In this document: positions 46,008 to 56,817 of the stretch, in pieces
Numbering within the stretch: the stretch's first letter is position 1
Layout: each line of letters opens with the position of its first letter
From: Hydrogenophilales bacterium
GTDB taxonomy: Bacteria > Pseudomonadota > Gammaproteobacteria > Burkholderiales > Thiobacillaceae
DNA length: 64,000 nt
NCBI GenBank assembly: GCA_023258975.1
Contig: JAHFRD010000001.1
Location: 124,001 to 188,000, forward strand
Direction of reading: 5' to 3'
Notes under the pieces: model-generated
The model's input: only the letters and a program-made list of their open reading frames with translations
Database searches by the model: none
Told to the model about the DNA's origin: nothing
Program-made: the position numbers and the translations under genes

Positions 46008-46781
46008 TCAAGCCTGGGCGGTGGCGAATAGCGTAAAGAAGTTGCGACTACTGGCCGCCGCCACTTCTTCCAGCGCAATTCCTTTCAATGTGGCGATTTC
46101 TTCCGCCACGTGGCGCACGTAAGCCGGCTCGTTGCGCCCGCCGCGATGCGGCACCGGCGCCAGATAGGGTGAATCCGTCTCGATCAACAATCGTTCCAGC
46201 GGCACCTGACGCGCGACTTCCTTCAAATCCTTGGCGCTCTTGAAGGTGACGATGCCGGAAAAAGAGATATAGAAGCCCATCGCCATCGCCGCATCGGCCA
46301 TTTCCCGGCTTTCCGTGAAACAGTGCATCACGCCACCGACGATGGCGGCGCCCTCCTCCGCCATGATGGCCAGGGTGTCCTCGGCGGCGCTCCGGGTATG
46401 GATGATCAGGGGTTTTCCGGCGGCGCGCGCGGCACGGATATGGGTGCGGAAGCGCGCGCGTTGCCAGTCCACTTCTTCGCGTTTCAGGCGGTAGTAGTCC
46501 AGCCCGGTTTCGCCGATGGCGACCACGCGCGGATGCGCCGCCAGATCGACCAACTCTGCCAGCGTGGGCTCGCGGCCTTCGTCATGATCGGGATGCACGC
46601 CCACCGAGGCATATAAATTGCCGTGCGTCTCGGCCAGGGCCAGAACGCGCGGGAAATTCTCCAGATTGACCGAGACGCAAAGAGCATGGCTCACCCGCGC
46701 GGCACGCATGTGGTCGAGCAAGGAAGGGACTCCCTCGCTGAATTCGGGGAAGTCGATATGGCAGTGGGAATCTATGAACAT
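46008..46781 (-). CDS. TatD-family DNase (YcfH-like)
   Basis: MFIDSHCHIDFPEF...AIGETGLDYYR...IIHTRSA...LIETDSPYLAPVPHRGGRNEPAYV. Confidence 0.96.
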   Translation of the reverse strand: MFIDSHCHIDFPEFSEGVPSLLDHMRAARVSHALCVSVNLENFPRVLALAETHGNLYASVGVHPDHDEGREPTLAELVDLAAHPRVVAIGETGLDYYRLKREEVDWQRARFRTHIRAARAAGKPLIIHTRSAAEDTLAIMAEEGAAIVGGVMHCFTESREMADAAMAMGFYISFSGIVTFKSAKDLKEVARQVPLERLLIETDSPYLAPVPHRGGRNEPAYVRHVAEEIATLKGIALEEVAAASSRNFFTLFATAQA

Positions 46782-46821
46782 GGGCCGGCGAGCCGCGAGT
46801 TGCCCGCGACTCGCAACTCTC

Positions 46822-47190
46822 TTACATGGTGTGAGTGTGGCGCGTGGATTTCATGGCATTGCCGAGGATGCCCTCGATTTTGCCGCGCACGGTGTTGGAA
46901 CCTTCATTGTCGTCGAATTGCACGCCGATCCCCTGCTGGCGATTGGCCTGGGCACCTCCCGGCGTGATCCATACTACCTTTCCGGAAATCGGCAGCTTGT
47001 TGGGGTCGTCCATCAGGGTCAGCAGCATGTAGACCTGATCGCCCATCTGGTAAGGCCGGTTGGTCGGGATGAACAGGCCGCCGCGCTTCACGAACGGCAG
47101 GTAGGCGGCATACAGCGCGGTGCGCTCCTTGATGCTCAAGGAGAGCATGCCGGCCCGACCGCTGGTAGCTTGCCTGGGGGTCTCGCTCAC
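46822..47190 (-). CDS. pilZ: PilZ domain protein (type IV pilus-associated type)
   Basis: MLSLSIKERTALYAAYLPFVKRGGLFIPTNRPYQMGDQVYMLLTLMDD...; GTG start overlapping holB stop. Confidence 0.9.
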   Translation of the reverse strand: MSETPRQATSGRAGMLSLSIKERTALYAAYLPFVKRGGLFIPTNRPYQMGDQVYMLLTLMDDPNKLPISGKVVWITPGGAQANRQQGIGVQFDDNEGSNTVRGKIEGILGNAMKSTRHTHTM

Positions 47191-48209
47191 GCCTTGGCTC
47201 CCGCGATTTCGCTGTAACGAATGAGCCAGGATTCTAGCAACAACTGCGCGTTCAACGTGTGCCGCAACCAACGACCGGCCAGTGCCAGTTCCCGTTGCAA
47301 CGCAAGCAGGTCGGCCAGGCCGCTGACGGCGGCGATACGCGCGATGGCATCCGCCCTGGGCGGGAAATAATGCGTCTGGCCGGCAAGGCGCTGTGCCAGC
47401 AGGTCATGCACCCAGCGTGTCAGCCAGCCCCAGGCCTCGGCCAGCACCGGCTGGAACGTCTGGGCGGCCTGGCAGGCATCGAGCCGGCGTGGCTGCGCCA
47501 GGAGGTCGAGAAAGGCCTCGCGCCGCGCCGCGCGTTCCGGCTCGGCATAACCCAGCGCCGCCAGCGGGGCGCCGCCAGCCTCGGCGAGCGGCGGCTCGGG
47601 GTCGGGCAATCCCGCCGCGCGCAGCCAGGCGAGCGCCGTGTCCCGCCGAGGCGCTGGCACCGCCACCATGCGGCAGCGCGAAATCACCGTCGGCGGCAGG
47701 CGTCCGGACTGATGTGAAACCAGCAGCAGGAGCACACGCGCGGGCGGCTCCTCCAGGGTCTTGAGCAGGGCATTGGCCGCCGCCGGGTTCATGAACTCGG
47801 CCGGGTGGATCAGCGCCACCCGCCAGCCGCCGCGATGCGCGCTGAGATTGAGGAATTTGGTAATTTCCCGGACCGCCTCGACCCTGATTACGCGGCCGCC
47901 CTTCTTGGGCGTTTTCCTGGCCGGCGCGCTATCGTTACTCTCGCCCTCGCCCGCCTCTCCCGCGTCCGGTTCAATCGGTTCGACCCGGCGGAAATCGGGA
48001 TGGTTACCTTGATCGAACCAGTTGCAGGCATCGCAGACGGCGCAGGCGCCATCCGGCGTCGGCTCCTGGCACAAGGCCCAGCGCGCCAACTCGACGGCGA
48101 GGTCGAGTTTGCCCACGCCGGCGGGCCCATGCAGCAGCAGGGCATGCGGCATGTGTTCCGGGTCGGAAGTGAGGTGCCGGAACAGGCTGGCGTTCCACGG
48201 GTGAATCAC
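47187..48209 (-). CDS. holB: DNA polymerase III subunit delta'
   Basis: HALLLHGPAGVGKLDLAVELARWALCQ...NALLKTLEEPPARVLLLLVSHQSGRLPPTVISRC. Confidence 0.95.
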   Translation of the reverse strand: MIHPWNASLFRHLTSDPEHMPHALLLHGPAGVGKLDLAVELARWALCQEPTPDGACAVCDACNWFDQGNHPDFRRVEPIEPDAGEAGEGESNDSAPARKTPKKGGRVIRVEAVREITKFLNLSAHRGGWRVALIHPAEFMNPAAANALLKTLEEPPARVLLLLVSHQSGRLPPTVISRCRMVAVPAPRRDTALAWLRAAGLPDPEPPLAEAGGAPLAALGYAEPERAARREAFLDLLAQPRRLDACQAAQTFQPVLAEAWGWLTRWVHDLLAQRLAGQTHYFPPRADAIARIAAVSGLADLLALQRELALAGRWLRHTLNAQLLLESWLIRYSEIAGAKA

Positions 48210-48814
48210 GCGAACGCTCCCAGAATGACCGCCAGTTGGGCGCGCACTTCATCCAGCGTTCGACTGCCGTCGATCACGCGGATGCGTTGCGGATGGCTCG
48301 CGGCGCGACGCAGGTAGGCGGCGCGCACGCGGGCATGAAACGCACCCTGCTCGCGCTCGAAACGATCCGGCTCACGCGCATTGGCCAGGCGCACAGCCGC
48401 GATCTCGGTGGGCACGTCGAACAGCAGGGTGAGATCGGGTTGCAGATCGCCATGAACCCACTGTTCCAGGGCTTCCAGACGTGCCTCCGGCAGACCGCGT
48501 CCGCCGCACTGGTAGGCGAAGCTGGCATCGGTAAAACGGTCGGAGATCAGCACTTCTCCCGCCGCCAGGGCCGGGCGGATGACTTGTTCGATATGCTCGC
48601 GGCGCGCGGCGAACATCACCAGCGCCTCGGTTTCCGGGTGCATGGCCTGGTGCAGGACGATTTCACGCAGGCGCTCCCCCAGCGGGGTGCCTCCGGGTTC
48701 GCGAGTCTGGCGCACCACGCGGCCATGCGCGCGAAACCGTTCCACCAGCCAGTCCATGTGGCTGCTCTTGCCGGCGCCGTCGACGCCTTCCAGAGTGATG
48801 AACAAGCCTTGCAT
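48206..48814 (-). CDS. tmk: Thymidylate kinase
   Basis: MQGLFITLEGVDGAGKSSHMDWLVERFRA...TREPGGTPLGERLRE...SDRFTDASFAYQCGGRGL. Confidence 0.97.
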   Translation of the reverse strand: MQGLFITLEGVDGAGKSSHMDWLVERFRAHGRVVRQTREPGGTPLGERLREIVLHQAMHPETEALVMFAARREHIEQVIRPALAAGEVLISDRFTDASFAYQCGGRGLPEARLEALEQWVHGDLQPDLTLLFDVPTEIAAVRLANAREPDRFEREQGAFHARVRAAYLRRAASHPQRIRVIDGSRTLDEVRAQLAVILGAFA

Positions 48815-49806
48815 CAGCGCCCCCTCTGATAACGATTGACCGCGCGATTGTGCGCGTCGAGATTATCGGAGAACTCGTGGCGGCCTTGCCCCTTGGCAAC
48901 GAAATAGAGCGCGCGGCTGCGCACCGGATTGACCGCAGCTTGCAAGGCCGCCGCGCCCGGCAACGCGATGGGTGTGGGTGGCAGGCCGGCGCGGGTATAG
49001 GTGTTATAGGGGGTATCCGCGAGCAGATCCTCCTTGCGCAGATTGCCATCGAAGCGCGCGCCCAGGCCGTAGATGACGGTGGGATCGGTCTGCAGTCGCA
49101 TGCCGATCCTCAGGCGATTGATGAATACCGCCGCGATCTGGGGCCGTTCTTCCGGCGCGCCGGTTTCCTTTTCGATGATGGAAGCCATCGTCAGCACCTC
49201 GTCCGGCGTGTGGTAGGGCAAACCCGGCGCACGCGCCGTCCAGACCGCGTCGAGTTGCTGACGCATGGCGCCGTATGCGCGTTTGTATAGCGCCAACTCG
49301 GAGCTGCCCAGATCGAAGAAATAGGTATCGGGGAAGAAACGGCCTTCCGGATGCTGGCTTTCCGCGCCGATGGCCCGGAGCAATTGCGTCGTATCCAGGC
49401 CGGCGGTGTCATGGCGCAAGCCAGGATGGGCATCGAGGGCGCGGCGCATTTCGGCAAACGACCACCCTTCCGGAACGGTCAACTTGCCCAGTACCGTATC
49501 GCCCACGGTGATCTTGCGCAACAGGCCCAAAGGCGTGGTGGGCACATTCATCGCATAACTGCCGGCCTTGATTTCCGCCGCCGCGCCTTTGAGGCGCGCC
49601 AGCAGGATGAAGGCCCAGGGATGCTGAAGCACACCGGCCTGCTCCATGTCACGCGCGGCGGCTTTCAGGCTGCTGCCCCGTTCCACCGAAAAGGCCACGG
49701 GATAATCCACGCGCCCGCCCCGCATCGGGCTCGCGGCATACCAGCCAAACCAGGCTGTCGCGGACAACAGCAATAACAGAACCAAGTAAAAGGCGCGCTT
49801 AAGCAT
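48814..49806 (-). CDS. mltG: Endolytic murein transglycosylase
   Basis: YceG family: TVPEGWSFAEMRRALDAHPGL...MASIIEKETGAPEERPQIAAVFINRLRIGMRLQTDPTVIYGLG. Confidence 0.95.
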   Translation of the reverse strand: MLKRAFYLVLLLLLSATAWFGWYAASPMRGGRVDYPVAFSVERGSSLKAAARDMEQAGVLQHPWAFILLARLKGAAAEIKAGSYAMNVPTTPLGLLRKITVGDTVLGKLTVPEGWSFAEMRRALDAHPGLRHDTAGLDTTQLLRAIGAESQHPEGRFFPDTYFFDLGSSELALYKRAYGAMRQQLDAVWTARAPGLPYHTPDEVLTMASIIEKETGAPEERPQIAAVFINRLRIGMRLQTDPTVIYGLGARFDGNLRKEDLLADTPYNTYTRAGLPPTPIALPGAAALQAAVNPVRSRALYFVAKGQGRHEFSDNLDAHNRAVNRYQRGR

Positions 49807-50611
49807 GGAGCAGGGGAATGAGTTGTGGGCTGATGGCGGGCTCCGGCCAGACGTGTTCGCCCAGGCGCGCAACGCGGCGCAAGCCGATGAGGCTGTTGCA
49901 CAACAGGATTTCGTCCGCCTCCAGAACCGCGTCGAGGCCGATTTCCGTCTCCCGAACCTCCAGGCCGGCGGATCTTGCCAGGCGCATCAGGCGGGCGCGG
50001 GACACGCCGGCGACACCGCATCGATCCAGGCGCGGTGTTTGCAGTTGCCCGTCGCGCCAGAGGAACAGATTGCTCATCACCCCGGAGATCACATGCCCCG
50101 CCGCGTCGAGTAGCAGGCCTTCATGAATTCCCGGCGTATCCCATTCCGCGCGTGCCAGCACATTTTCCAGTCGGTTGAGATGTTTGACGCCGGCCAGACG
50201 GGGCTGCGCACTCAGGCGCAGGTCGCAGACACGCGCGTTGAGCCCCACCGCAGGCCAGGCATCGCTCAAGAGGGACGCGGGATCATGGATCAGAATCCGA
50301 GTCGGCGTGGCGCCATCAGGCGGGCGGTAGCCTCGCGCGCCACGACCGCGGGTCAGGATCAGTTTGAGGGCGCCCGCAGAAAGTGGATTCGCCAGATTCG
50401 CCAGATCGCTCAACCACAAACCGGCTTCCGGGCAGACCATGCCCAATCGCGCGGCATCGGCGGCGAGTTTGGCCAACTGGTCTTCCCACCAGCGTGGTTT
50501 GCCATGCGCCACACGCAGGGTGCGAAACACACCATCGCCATATTGCAGGCCACGATCGAGTGGATCAAGCGCGGCCTCCGCGATGCCATTGATCAGACAG
50601 ACGACGGGCAT
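49799..50611 (-). CDS. pabC: Aminodeoxychorismate lyase
   Basis: LINGIAEAALDPLDRGLQYGDGVFRTLRV...class IV aminotransferase fold; the ORF-track call 49799-51115 over-extends into fabF. Confidence 0.92.
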   Translation of the reverse strand: MPVVCLINGIAEAALDPLDRGLQYGDGVFRTLRVAHGKPRWWEDQLAKLAADAARLGMVCPEAGLWLSDLANLANPLSAGALKLILTRGRGARGYRPPDGATPTRILIHDPASLLSDAWPAVGLNARVCDLRLSAQPRLAGVKHLNRLENVLARAEWDTPGIHEGLLLDAAGHVISGVMSNLFLWRDGQLQTPRLDRCGVAGVSRARLMRLARSAGLEVRETEIGLDAVLEADEILLCNSLIGLRRVARLGEHVWPEPAISPQLIPLLHA

Positions 50612-50640
50612 GGCCGCAAGCCTGGTCCGCCGACTGGGGC

Positions 50641-51879
50641 TCAGACCTTGCCGAAGATCACGGTGCCGTTGGTTCCGCCGAAACCGAAGGAGTTGGACAA
50701 GGCCACATTCACCCTGGCCTGACGCGCCGTGTTGGGCACGTAATCCAGATCGCAACCTGCATCCGGCTCGTTGAGGTTGATGGTCGGTGGAACCGACTGA
50801 TTGGCGATGACCAGCGCGGAGAACACCGCTTCGACGCCGCCGGCCGCGCCCAGCAGATGGCCGGTCATGGACTTGGTGGAACTGACCATCACACGGCTGG
50901 CGTGGGCGCCGAGCGCCAGTTTCACCGCCTTGGTTTCCGCAAGATCGCCGAGTGGCGTGGAGGTGCCGTGGGCATTGATGTAATCGATCTGGTCGGCGTT
51001 GATGCCCGCGTTTTTCAGCGCGTTGTTCATGCAGCGAGCCGCGCCGGAGCCATCCTCGACCGGCGCGGTCATGTGATTGGCGTCCGCGCTCTTGCCATAG
51101 CCGATCAACTCGCAATAGACGCGCGCGCCACGCGCCTTGGCATGCTCATATTCTTCCAGCACTAATACGCCGGCTCCCTCGCCGAGGACGAATCCATCGC
51201 GCCCCTTGTCCCAGGGGCGGCTGGCCGTGGTGGGGTCGTCATTGCGGGTGGAGAGCGCGCGCGCAGAGGCGAAGCCCCCCACAGCCAGCGGGCAGACGGT
51301 GGCTTCGGCGCCACCGGCGATCATTACATCGGCCTCACCGTACTCAATCATGCGGCCGGCCTCGCCCACCGCATGGGTTCCGGTGGTGCAGGCCGTGACC
51401 ATCGCCACGTTGGGGCCTTGCAGGCCATACAGGATGGAGAGGTGGCCGGAGATCATGTTGATGATGGTGGCCGGGATGAAGAAGGGCGAAATCTTGCGCG
51501 GGCCCTGCTCCAGATAGATCCTGTGCGTTTCTTCGATCATCGGCAGGCCACCGATACCGGAACCGATGTTGACGCCGATGCGCTCGCGGTTGGCGTCGCT
51601 CACCTGCAGTCCGCTGTCCTTGAACGCGTCGATGGCGGCGGCCAGACCGAAGTGGATGAAGGTATCCATACGGCGGGCATCCTTGGGCGTCAGATACTTG
51701 CCAAGATCGAAATTTTTCACTTCTCCGGCAATCTGAACCGAAAAGGCGGAGGCATCGAAATGGGTAATGCGGGCAATGCCGGAACGGCCCGCCATCAGAT
51801 TGCCCCAGGCATCATCCACGCTGTTGCCTACCGGAGAAACGATACCAAGACCGGTGACCACGACTCTGCGCCTAGACAC
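50641..51879 (-). CDS. fabF: Beta-ketoacyl-ACP synthase II
   Basis: [43 protein letters not shown]...; GTG start preceded by gaggag. Confidence 0.96.
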   Translation of the reverse strand: MSRRRVVVTGLGIVSPVGNSVDDAWGNLMAGRSGIARITHFDASAFSVQIAGEVKNFDLGKYLTPKDARRMDTFIHFGLAAAIDAFKDSGLQVSDANRERIGVNIGSGIGGLPMIEETHRIYLEQGPRKISPFFIPATIINMISGHLSILYGLQGPNVAMVTACTTGTHAVGEAGRMIEYGEADVMIAGGAEATVCPLAVGGFASARALSTRNDDPTTASRPWDKGRDGFVLGEGAGVLVLEEYEHAKARGARVYCELIGYGKSADANHMTAPVEDGSGAARCMNNALKNAGINADQIDYINAHGTSTPLGDLAETKAVKLALGAHASRVMVSSTKSMTGHLLGAAGGVEAVFSALVIANQSVPPTINLNEPDAGCDLDYVPNTARQARVNVALSNSFGFGGTNGTVIFGKV

Positions 51880-51954
51880 TTGTGAACTCCTCATGGGGTA
51901 TGGGACAGATAAGAAACCGTCGGCATTCTCGCCGGCGCGGTTCAAAAAAAGAAA

Positions 51955-51980
51955 GGGGACAGGCGCTCAGGCCTGTCCCT
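51955..51980 (-). terminator. Intrinsic terminator downstream of acpP, before fabF
   Basis: Minus strand AGGGACAGGC-ctgagc-GCCTGTCCCC followed by TTTCTTTTTTT. Confidence 0.8.
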
Positions 51981-52002
51981 ACGGCAACCAAAGGGTTGCG
52001 TA

Positions 52003-52239
52003 TTACTTGTTGTGCGCGTTGATGTAATCGACCGCCTGCTGCACGGTGGTGATTTTTTCGGCATCTTCATCTGGAATTTCGCATTCGAATTCCTCTTCCA
52101 GAGCCATCACCAGTTCAACCGTGTCGAGAGAATCGGCGCCCAGGTCGTCGACAAAGGAAGATTCCAGCTTCACATCGGCCTCATTCGCGCCCAGTTGCTC
52201 GGCAACGATCTTCTTGACACGCTCTTCGATATCACTCAT
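52003..52239 (-). CDS. acpP: Acyl carrier protein
   Basis: [63 protein letters not shown]. Confidence 0.99.
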   Translation of the reverse strand: MSDIEERVKKIVAEQLGANEADVKLESSFVDDLGADSLDTVELVMALEEEFECEIPDEDAEKITTVQQAVDYINAHNK

Positions 52240-52342
52240 CAGAAACTCCCTACGGGTAGCAAAAAATGCGGGGGCATTCTAGCAAAAACCCCCAACGTTA
52301 AAAATGTGGCGAACCCTGTTACCGATAAAGAAAGGTACGGAT

Positions 52343-53086
52343 TCAATCCATGTACATGCCGCCATTGACGTGCACGGTAGTGCCCGTCACATAGCCGGCC
52401 CCAACGGAAGCAAGGTAAGCCACCGCATGGGCAATATCTTCCGGGGTTCCCAGCTTGCCGGCGGGAATGCGCTCCAGGAGTTTCTGGCGCGCGGCATCGG
52501 GCAGGGAACGGGTCATGTCGGTGTCGATGAAACCCGGGGCGACGCAGTTTACCGTAATGCCGCGACTGCCGACTTCCTGCGCCAGCGATTTGGAGAAACC
52601 GATCATCCCGGCCTTGGCGGCGGCATAGTTGGTCTGCCCGGCATTGCCGGAGCAACCGACCACCGACGCGATGCCGATGATGCGCCCGAAACGCGCCTTC
52701 ATCATGGGGCGCAACACGGCGCGAGAGAGGCGGAATACCGAAGTCAGATTGGTTTCCAGGATGGCGTTCCACTCATCGTCCTTCATGCGCATCAACAGGT
52801 TGTCTCGGGTGATGCCCGCATTGTTGACCAGGATGTCGATGCGGCCATGCTTGCCAAGAATGCCGTCGATGGCCGCGTCGACCAGAGCCGCCTCGGTGAC
52901 ATTGAGCATCAACCCTTCGCCTTGCAGGCCGGCGGCCACGAGGGCCTCGCCGATCGCTCGGGCACCCGATTCGCTGGTGGCGGTACCGATGACAAGGGCG
53001 CCACGGCGCGCGAGTTCATGCAGGATGGCCTGGCCGATGCCTCGCGAGGCGCCGGTCACCAGGGCAATCTTTCCTTCCATTCCCAT
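52343..53086 (-). CDS. fabG: 3-oxoacyl-ACP reductase
   Basis: MGMEGKIALVTGASRGIGQAILHELARRGA...NYAAAKAGMIGFSKSLAQEVGSRGITVNCVAPGFIDTDMT. Confidence 0.98.
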   Translation of the reverse strand: MGMEGKIALVTGASRGIGQAILHELARRGALVIGTATSESGARAIGEALVAAGLQGEGLMLNVTEAALVDAAIDGILGKHGRIDILVNNAGITRDNLLMRMKDDEWNAILETNLTSVFRLSRAVLRPMMKARFGRIIGIASVVGCSGNAGQTNYAAAKAGMIGFSKSLAQEVGSRGITVNCVAPGFIDTDMTRSLPDAARQKLLERIPAGKLGTPEDIAHAVAYLASVGAGYVTGTTVHVNGGMYMD

Positions 53087-53089
53087 CTC

Positions 53090-54034
53090 CTAGGCTTTTG
53101 TTTTTTCCAGCACATCCGCCAGCGTGGCGGCATCCGCCAACGCCAGGGTGGGCACCCCTTCCAGGGTGCGTTTATTGAGGCCGGCCAGTACCTTGCCGGG
53201 GCCGCATTCCGCGATCAACTGAACGCCCTGATCGCGCAGGGCGAACATGGATTCCACCCAGCGCACCGGGCTGTAGAGTTGCCGCGCCAGGGCATCGCGA
53301 ATCGCGTCAGCCGTGGCATGGGCGGCAACATCGGCATTGTGGAGCACCGGCATGCTCGGCGCCCGTACTTCAATCGCGGCCAGCGCCACGCGCAGTTTCT
53401 CTGCGGCGGGCCGCATCAGGGCACAGTGCGAGGGCACGGAAACCGGCAGGGGCAGCGCGCGCTTGGCGCCCTTTTCCTTGGCCAGGGCCATGCCGCGCTC
53501 GACCGCGGCCTTGTTGCCGGCAATCACCACCTGGCCGGGGGAATTGAAGTTGACCGCTTCCAGCACCTCGCCCTGGGCCGCCTCGGCACAGGCGGCGCGC
53601 ACACCATCATCGTCCAGGCCGAGCACGGCAGCCATCGCGCCGACGCCTTCCGGAACCGCAGACTGCATGGCTTCGGCGCGCAGGCGCACAAGGCGGATGG
53701 CATCGGCGAAATCGAGCGCGCCGGCACAGACCAGGGCGCTGTACTCACCCAGGCTGTGGCCGGCCATCAGGGCCGGCGGCGTGCCGCCACGCGCCAGCCA
53801 GAGGCGATAGACCGCCACACCCGCCGCCAGCATCACGGGCTGGGTATTGACGGTTTGATTGAGGGCATCGGCCGGGCCGTTGGCCAGCATGTCCCGGAGA
53901 TCGAAGCCGAGGGCGTTCGATGCCTCGGCAAAGGTATCGCGAATGACGGCGGCATCGCCTTCGGTTGCCGAATAGGCGGCCATCATGCCGACCGACTGCG
54001 AACCCTGGCCGGGGAAGACAAAAGCGAATTTCAT
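53090..54034 (-). CDS. fabD: Malonyl-CoA:ACP transacylase
   Basis: MKFAFVFPGQGSQSVGMMAAY...LMAGHSLGEYSALVCAGALDF. Confidence 0.98.
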   Translation of the reverse strand: MKFAFVFPGQGSQSVGMMAAYSATEGDAAVIRDTFAEASNALGFDLRDMLANGPADALNQTVNTQPVMLAAGVAVYRLWLARGGTPPALMAGHSLGEYSALVCAGALDFADAIRLVRLRAEAMQSAVPEGVGAMAAVLGLDDDGVRAACAEAAQGEVLEAVNFNSPGQVVIAGNKAAVERGMALAKEKGAKRALPLPVSVPSHCALMRPAAEKLRVALAAIEVRAPSMPVLHNADVAAHATADAIRDALARQLYSPVRWVESMFALRDQGVQLIAECGPGKVLAGLNKRTLEGVPTLALADAATLADVLEKTKA

Positions 54035-54067
54035 GAAAACTCCGTTGGATCGGGGTCGATACCCGTG

Positions 54068-55027
54068 TTACATCCTGACCAACACCGAGCCCCAGGTGAA
54101 ACCACCACCAAAGGCCTCCATCAGCACCAGATCACCCGTCTTGATCCTGCCCTCGCGCACGGCGGTATCCAAAGCGAGCGGCACGGAAGCCGCAGAAGTA
54201 TTGCCGTGCCGATCCACGGTCACCACCACGTTGTCCATGCTCATGCCGAGTTTCTTGGCGGTAGCCTGGATGATGCGGATGTTGGCCTGGTGCGGCACCA
54301 GCCAATCGACGTCGGATTTGGCGAGGCCATTGGTGGCCAGGGTTTCATCGACGATGGCATCCAGCGTCTTGACCGCCATCTTGAATACGGCGTTGCCCGC
54401 CATGCGCATATAACTCGCGCCTTCCGTCTTCATGGAAACGCCGCCATCCACGTACAGCAGATCCTCATAGCGTCCGTCGGCGTGCAAATGCGTATTGATG
54501 ATGCCGGGTTGTTCGGAGGCTTGCAGCACCACGGCGCCGGCGCCGTCGCCCCAGAGGATGCAGTTGCCGCGATCATTCCAGTCGGTGATGCGCGAAAGTG
54601 TCTCGGCGCCAACCACCAGAGCCGTCTTCACCTGGCCGGAGCGGATGAACTGGTTCGCCACCGAGACCGCATAGACGAAGCCACTACAGACCGCCTGCAC
54701 GTCGAATGCCGGGCAGCCGTTGGTGATGCCCAGCTTGTTCTGCAACTTGCAGGCGGTGCTGGGAAAAACGCGATCCGGCGTGGTGGTTGCGACGACGATC
54801 AAGCCGATATCCGCCGCATCAATGCCGGCCGCTTCGATCGCGCGCTCGGCCGCCTTGTGCGCCAGATCGCTGGTGAGCTCGTCTTCCGCAGCGATATGGC
54901 GCTCGCGGATACCGGTGCGCTCAAGTATCCATGCGCTGGTGGTTTCCACCCTTGCTTCCAACGCTTCGTTGGTCAGAACATGGGCTGGCAGATAGCTGCC
55001 GGTCCCGATGATGCGAGCATTGCTCAC
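54068..55027 (-). CDS. fabH: Beta-ketoacyl-ACP synthase III
   Basis: [44 protein letters not shown]... Confidence 0.98.
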   Translation of the reverse strand: MSNARIIGTGSYLPAHVLTNEALEARVETTSAWILERTGIRERHIAAEDELTSDLAHKAAERAIEAAGIDAADIGLIVVATTTPDRVFPSTACKLQNKLGITNGCPAFDVQAVCSGFVYAVSVANQFIRSGQVKTALVVGAETLSRITDWNDRGNCILWGDGAGAVVLQASEQPGIINTHLHADGRYEDLLYVDGGVSMKTEGASYMRMAGNAVFKMAVKTLDAIVDETLATNGLAKSDVDWLVPHQANIRIIQATAKKLGMSMDNVVVTVDRHGNTSAASVPLALDTAVREGRIKTGDLVLMEAFGGGFTWGSVLVRM

Positions 55028-56058
55028 GCCGCCTCTCCTTCGACCGCTTTTCCGTTATGCATGCCGACCTGATCGGCGATGCGGCGCAACAGGCCACCGC
55101 GTACTTCTTCGAGTGCCTTGAGGATGGCTTGTTCAAAGGCGAATACATCAGCCGAACCGTGGCTCTTGATGATGACGCCGTTCAAACCCAGCAAGGTGGC
55201 ACCGTTGTAACGGCGTGGATCCATCTTGCGTTTGAAGGCGCGAATCACCGGCAGGGCGATGATGCCGGCCATGCGTGTAAGCAGATTTTTCTTGAATTCC
55301 CGGCGCAAGACCTCGGCGATGAGTTTGGCCAGGCCTTCGGAGGATTTCAGCGCCACATTGCCGACGAACCCGTCGCACACCACCACGTCCACCGTGCCTT
55401 TGTAGATGTCGTCGCCTTCCACGTTGCCATAGAAGTTGAGGCCGCTGGACCGGAGCATTTCGCCGGCCTGCTTCGCCACGTCGTTACCCTTGATGTCTTC
55501 CTCACCGACATTGAGCAAGCCGAGACTGGGTCTTTCCTTGTGTTCGATGGCCGCGCACAGGGCGGAACCCATGATGCCGAACTGAAGCAGGTGCTCGGCC
55601 GTGCAATCAACATTGGCACCGAGGTCAAGCATATAGGTGCAACCCGTGTGGGAAGGCAGGGTGGAGGCGATGGCGGGGCGGTCGATTCCGGGTAGCGTTT
55701 TCAGAACAAAGCGCGACACCGCCATAAGCGCTCCGGTGTTGCCGGCGGAGACGCCGGCATCCGCCTCGCCGCGCTTGACCAGATCGGCGGTCACGCGCAT
55801 CGAGGAATCTTTCTTGCTGCGCAGCGCGACGGACAGAGGGTCGTCCATCTTCACCACTTCAGATGCGTGGTGAACACGCAAGCGCGTACCCACCTGTGCG
55901 CGGCGTAGTTTCAGTTCAGCGGTAATTGCGTCTTCCAGGCCGACCAGGACGATATTGACGTCGTCCTCGCGGCGCAAAATATTCAAGGCCGCCTTGACGG
56001 TGACATGGGGTCCGTGGTCGCCCCCCATGGCGTCAATGGCAATCGTGATCTCACGCAT
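55024..56058 (-). CDS. plsX: Phosphate acyltransferase PlsX
   Basis: [31 protein letters not shown]... Confidence 0.97.
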   Translation of the reverse strand: MREITIAIDAMGGDHGPHVTVKAALNILRREDDVNIVLVGLEDAITAELKLRRAQVGTRLRVHHASEVVKMDDPLSVALRSKKDSSMRVTADLVKRGEADAGVSAGNTGALMAVSRFVLKTLPGIDRPAIASTLPSHTGCTYMLDLGANVDCTAEHLLQFGIMGSALCAAIEHKERPSLGLLNVGEEDIKGNDVAKQAGEMLRSSGLNFYGNVEGDDIYKGTVDVVVCDGFVGNVALKSSEGLAKLIAEVLRREFKKNLLTRMAGIIALPVIRAFKRKMDPRRYNGATLLGLNGVIIKSHGSADVFAFEQAILKALEEVRGGLLRRIADQVGMHNGKAVEGEAA

Positions 56059-56131
56059 ATGCGGTCAACCCGCCCGTCACAAACTCACCCATTCGGGACG
56101 GGTCGGCTCGCAGGCAGACCCGGCTGCGAAT

Positions 56132-56317
56132 TCAGCTATTGTCGCCTTTGGTGTTGATCACCTTGCGACCACGGTAGAAACCGTTCGGGCTGATGTGGTG
56201 GCGCAGATGCGTCTCTCCGGTGGTGGGTTCCACGGCGGTGCCGGGAGCGGTCAGGAAGTCATGGGCGCGGTGCATGCCACGCTTGGACGGGGATTTCTTG
56301 TTTTGTTGAACAGCCAT
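56132..56317 (-). CDS. rpmF: 50S ribosomal protein L32
   Basis: [54 protein letters not shown]. Confidence 0.98.
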   Translation of the reverse strand: MAVQQNKKSPSKRGMHRAHDFLTAPGTAVEPTTGETHLRHHISPNGFYRGRKVINTKGDNS

Positions 56318-56766
56318 CAGTGCTCTCCTAGGACATCATCACGCCGTGGGCAGTCTTCATCCTCGTGTCGAGGCACTACCGGCAGGCTCAGTAAAAGTTC
56401 ATCTTCAATCAGCGTCCGCACATCCATGTTCTCTTCGGCCACGATCACATCAAGCAGCGGATCGTTGCTTTCCCAGCGTTCCAGTTCCGCGTCATTGCGG
56501 GCCAGGAACACCACCCCTTCAACGTGCAGGGAGTGGACATAAGAACCAAGACAGCGCTGGCAGATCAGGGTCGGGTTGGCATCCACAAGAACACGCAAAG
56601 CGGGACGCCCCCCCACCAGCGCGCCTTCAAGGTGGTACGCCACCCTACCCCGATCATCGGCCAGCTCATCCCTTAAACGATCCATCTCCATCAATGAAAT
56701 TTCGCCAGAGTAGCTGGCGGCCTCTCTGGCGAAGCGGATCGGTTCTTTCACGGTCTGTGCAGACAT
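56317..56766 (-). CDS. yceD: YceD/DUF177 family protein
   Basis: [40 protein letters not shown]...[26 protein letters not shown]; directly upstream of rpmF. Confidence 0.92.
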   Translation of the reverse strand: MSAQTVKEPIRFAREAASYSGEISLMEMDRLRDELADDRGRVAYHLEGALVGGRPALRVLVDANPTLICQRCLGSYVHSLHVEGVVFLARNDAELERWESNDPLLDVIVAEENMDVRTLIEDELLLSLPVVPRHEDEDCPRRDDVLGEH

Positions 56767-56817
56767 AAGCTGATAATGATATTGTGCGCTGCTTCCAATG
56801 TCAAAAACGTCTCCAGC

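Noticed and set aside
49799-51115. 438-aa ORF spanning pabC and part of fabF
   Set aside because: Only the last ~270 aa match aminodeoxychorismate lyase; the upstream part is an off-frame read of fabF.
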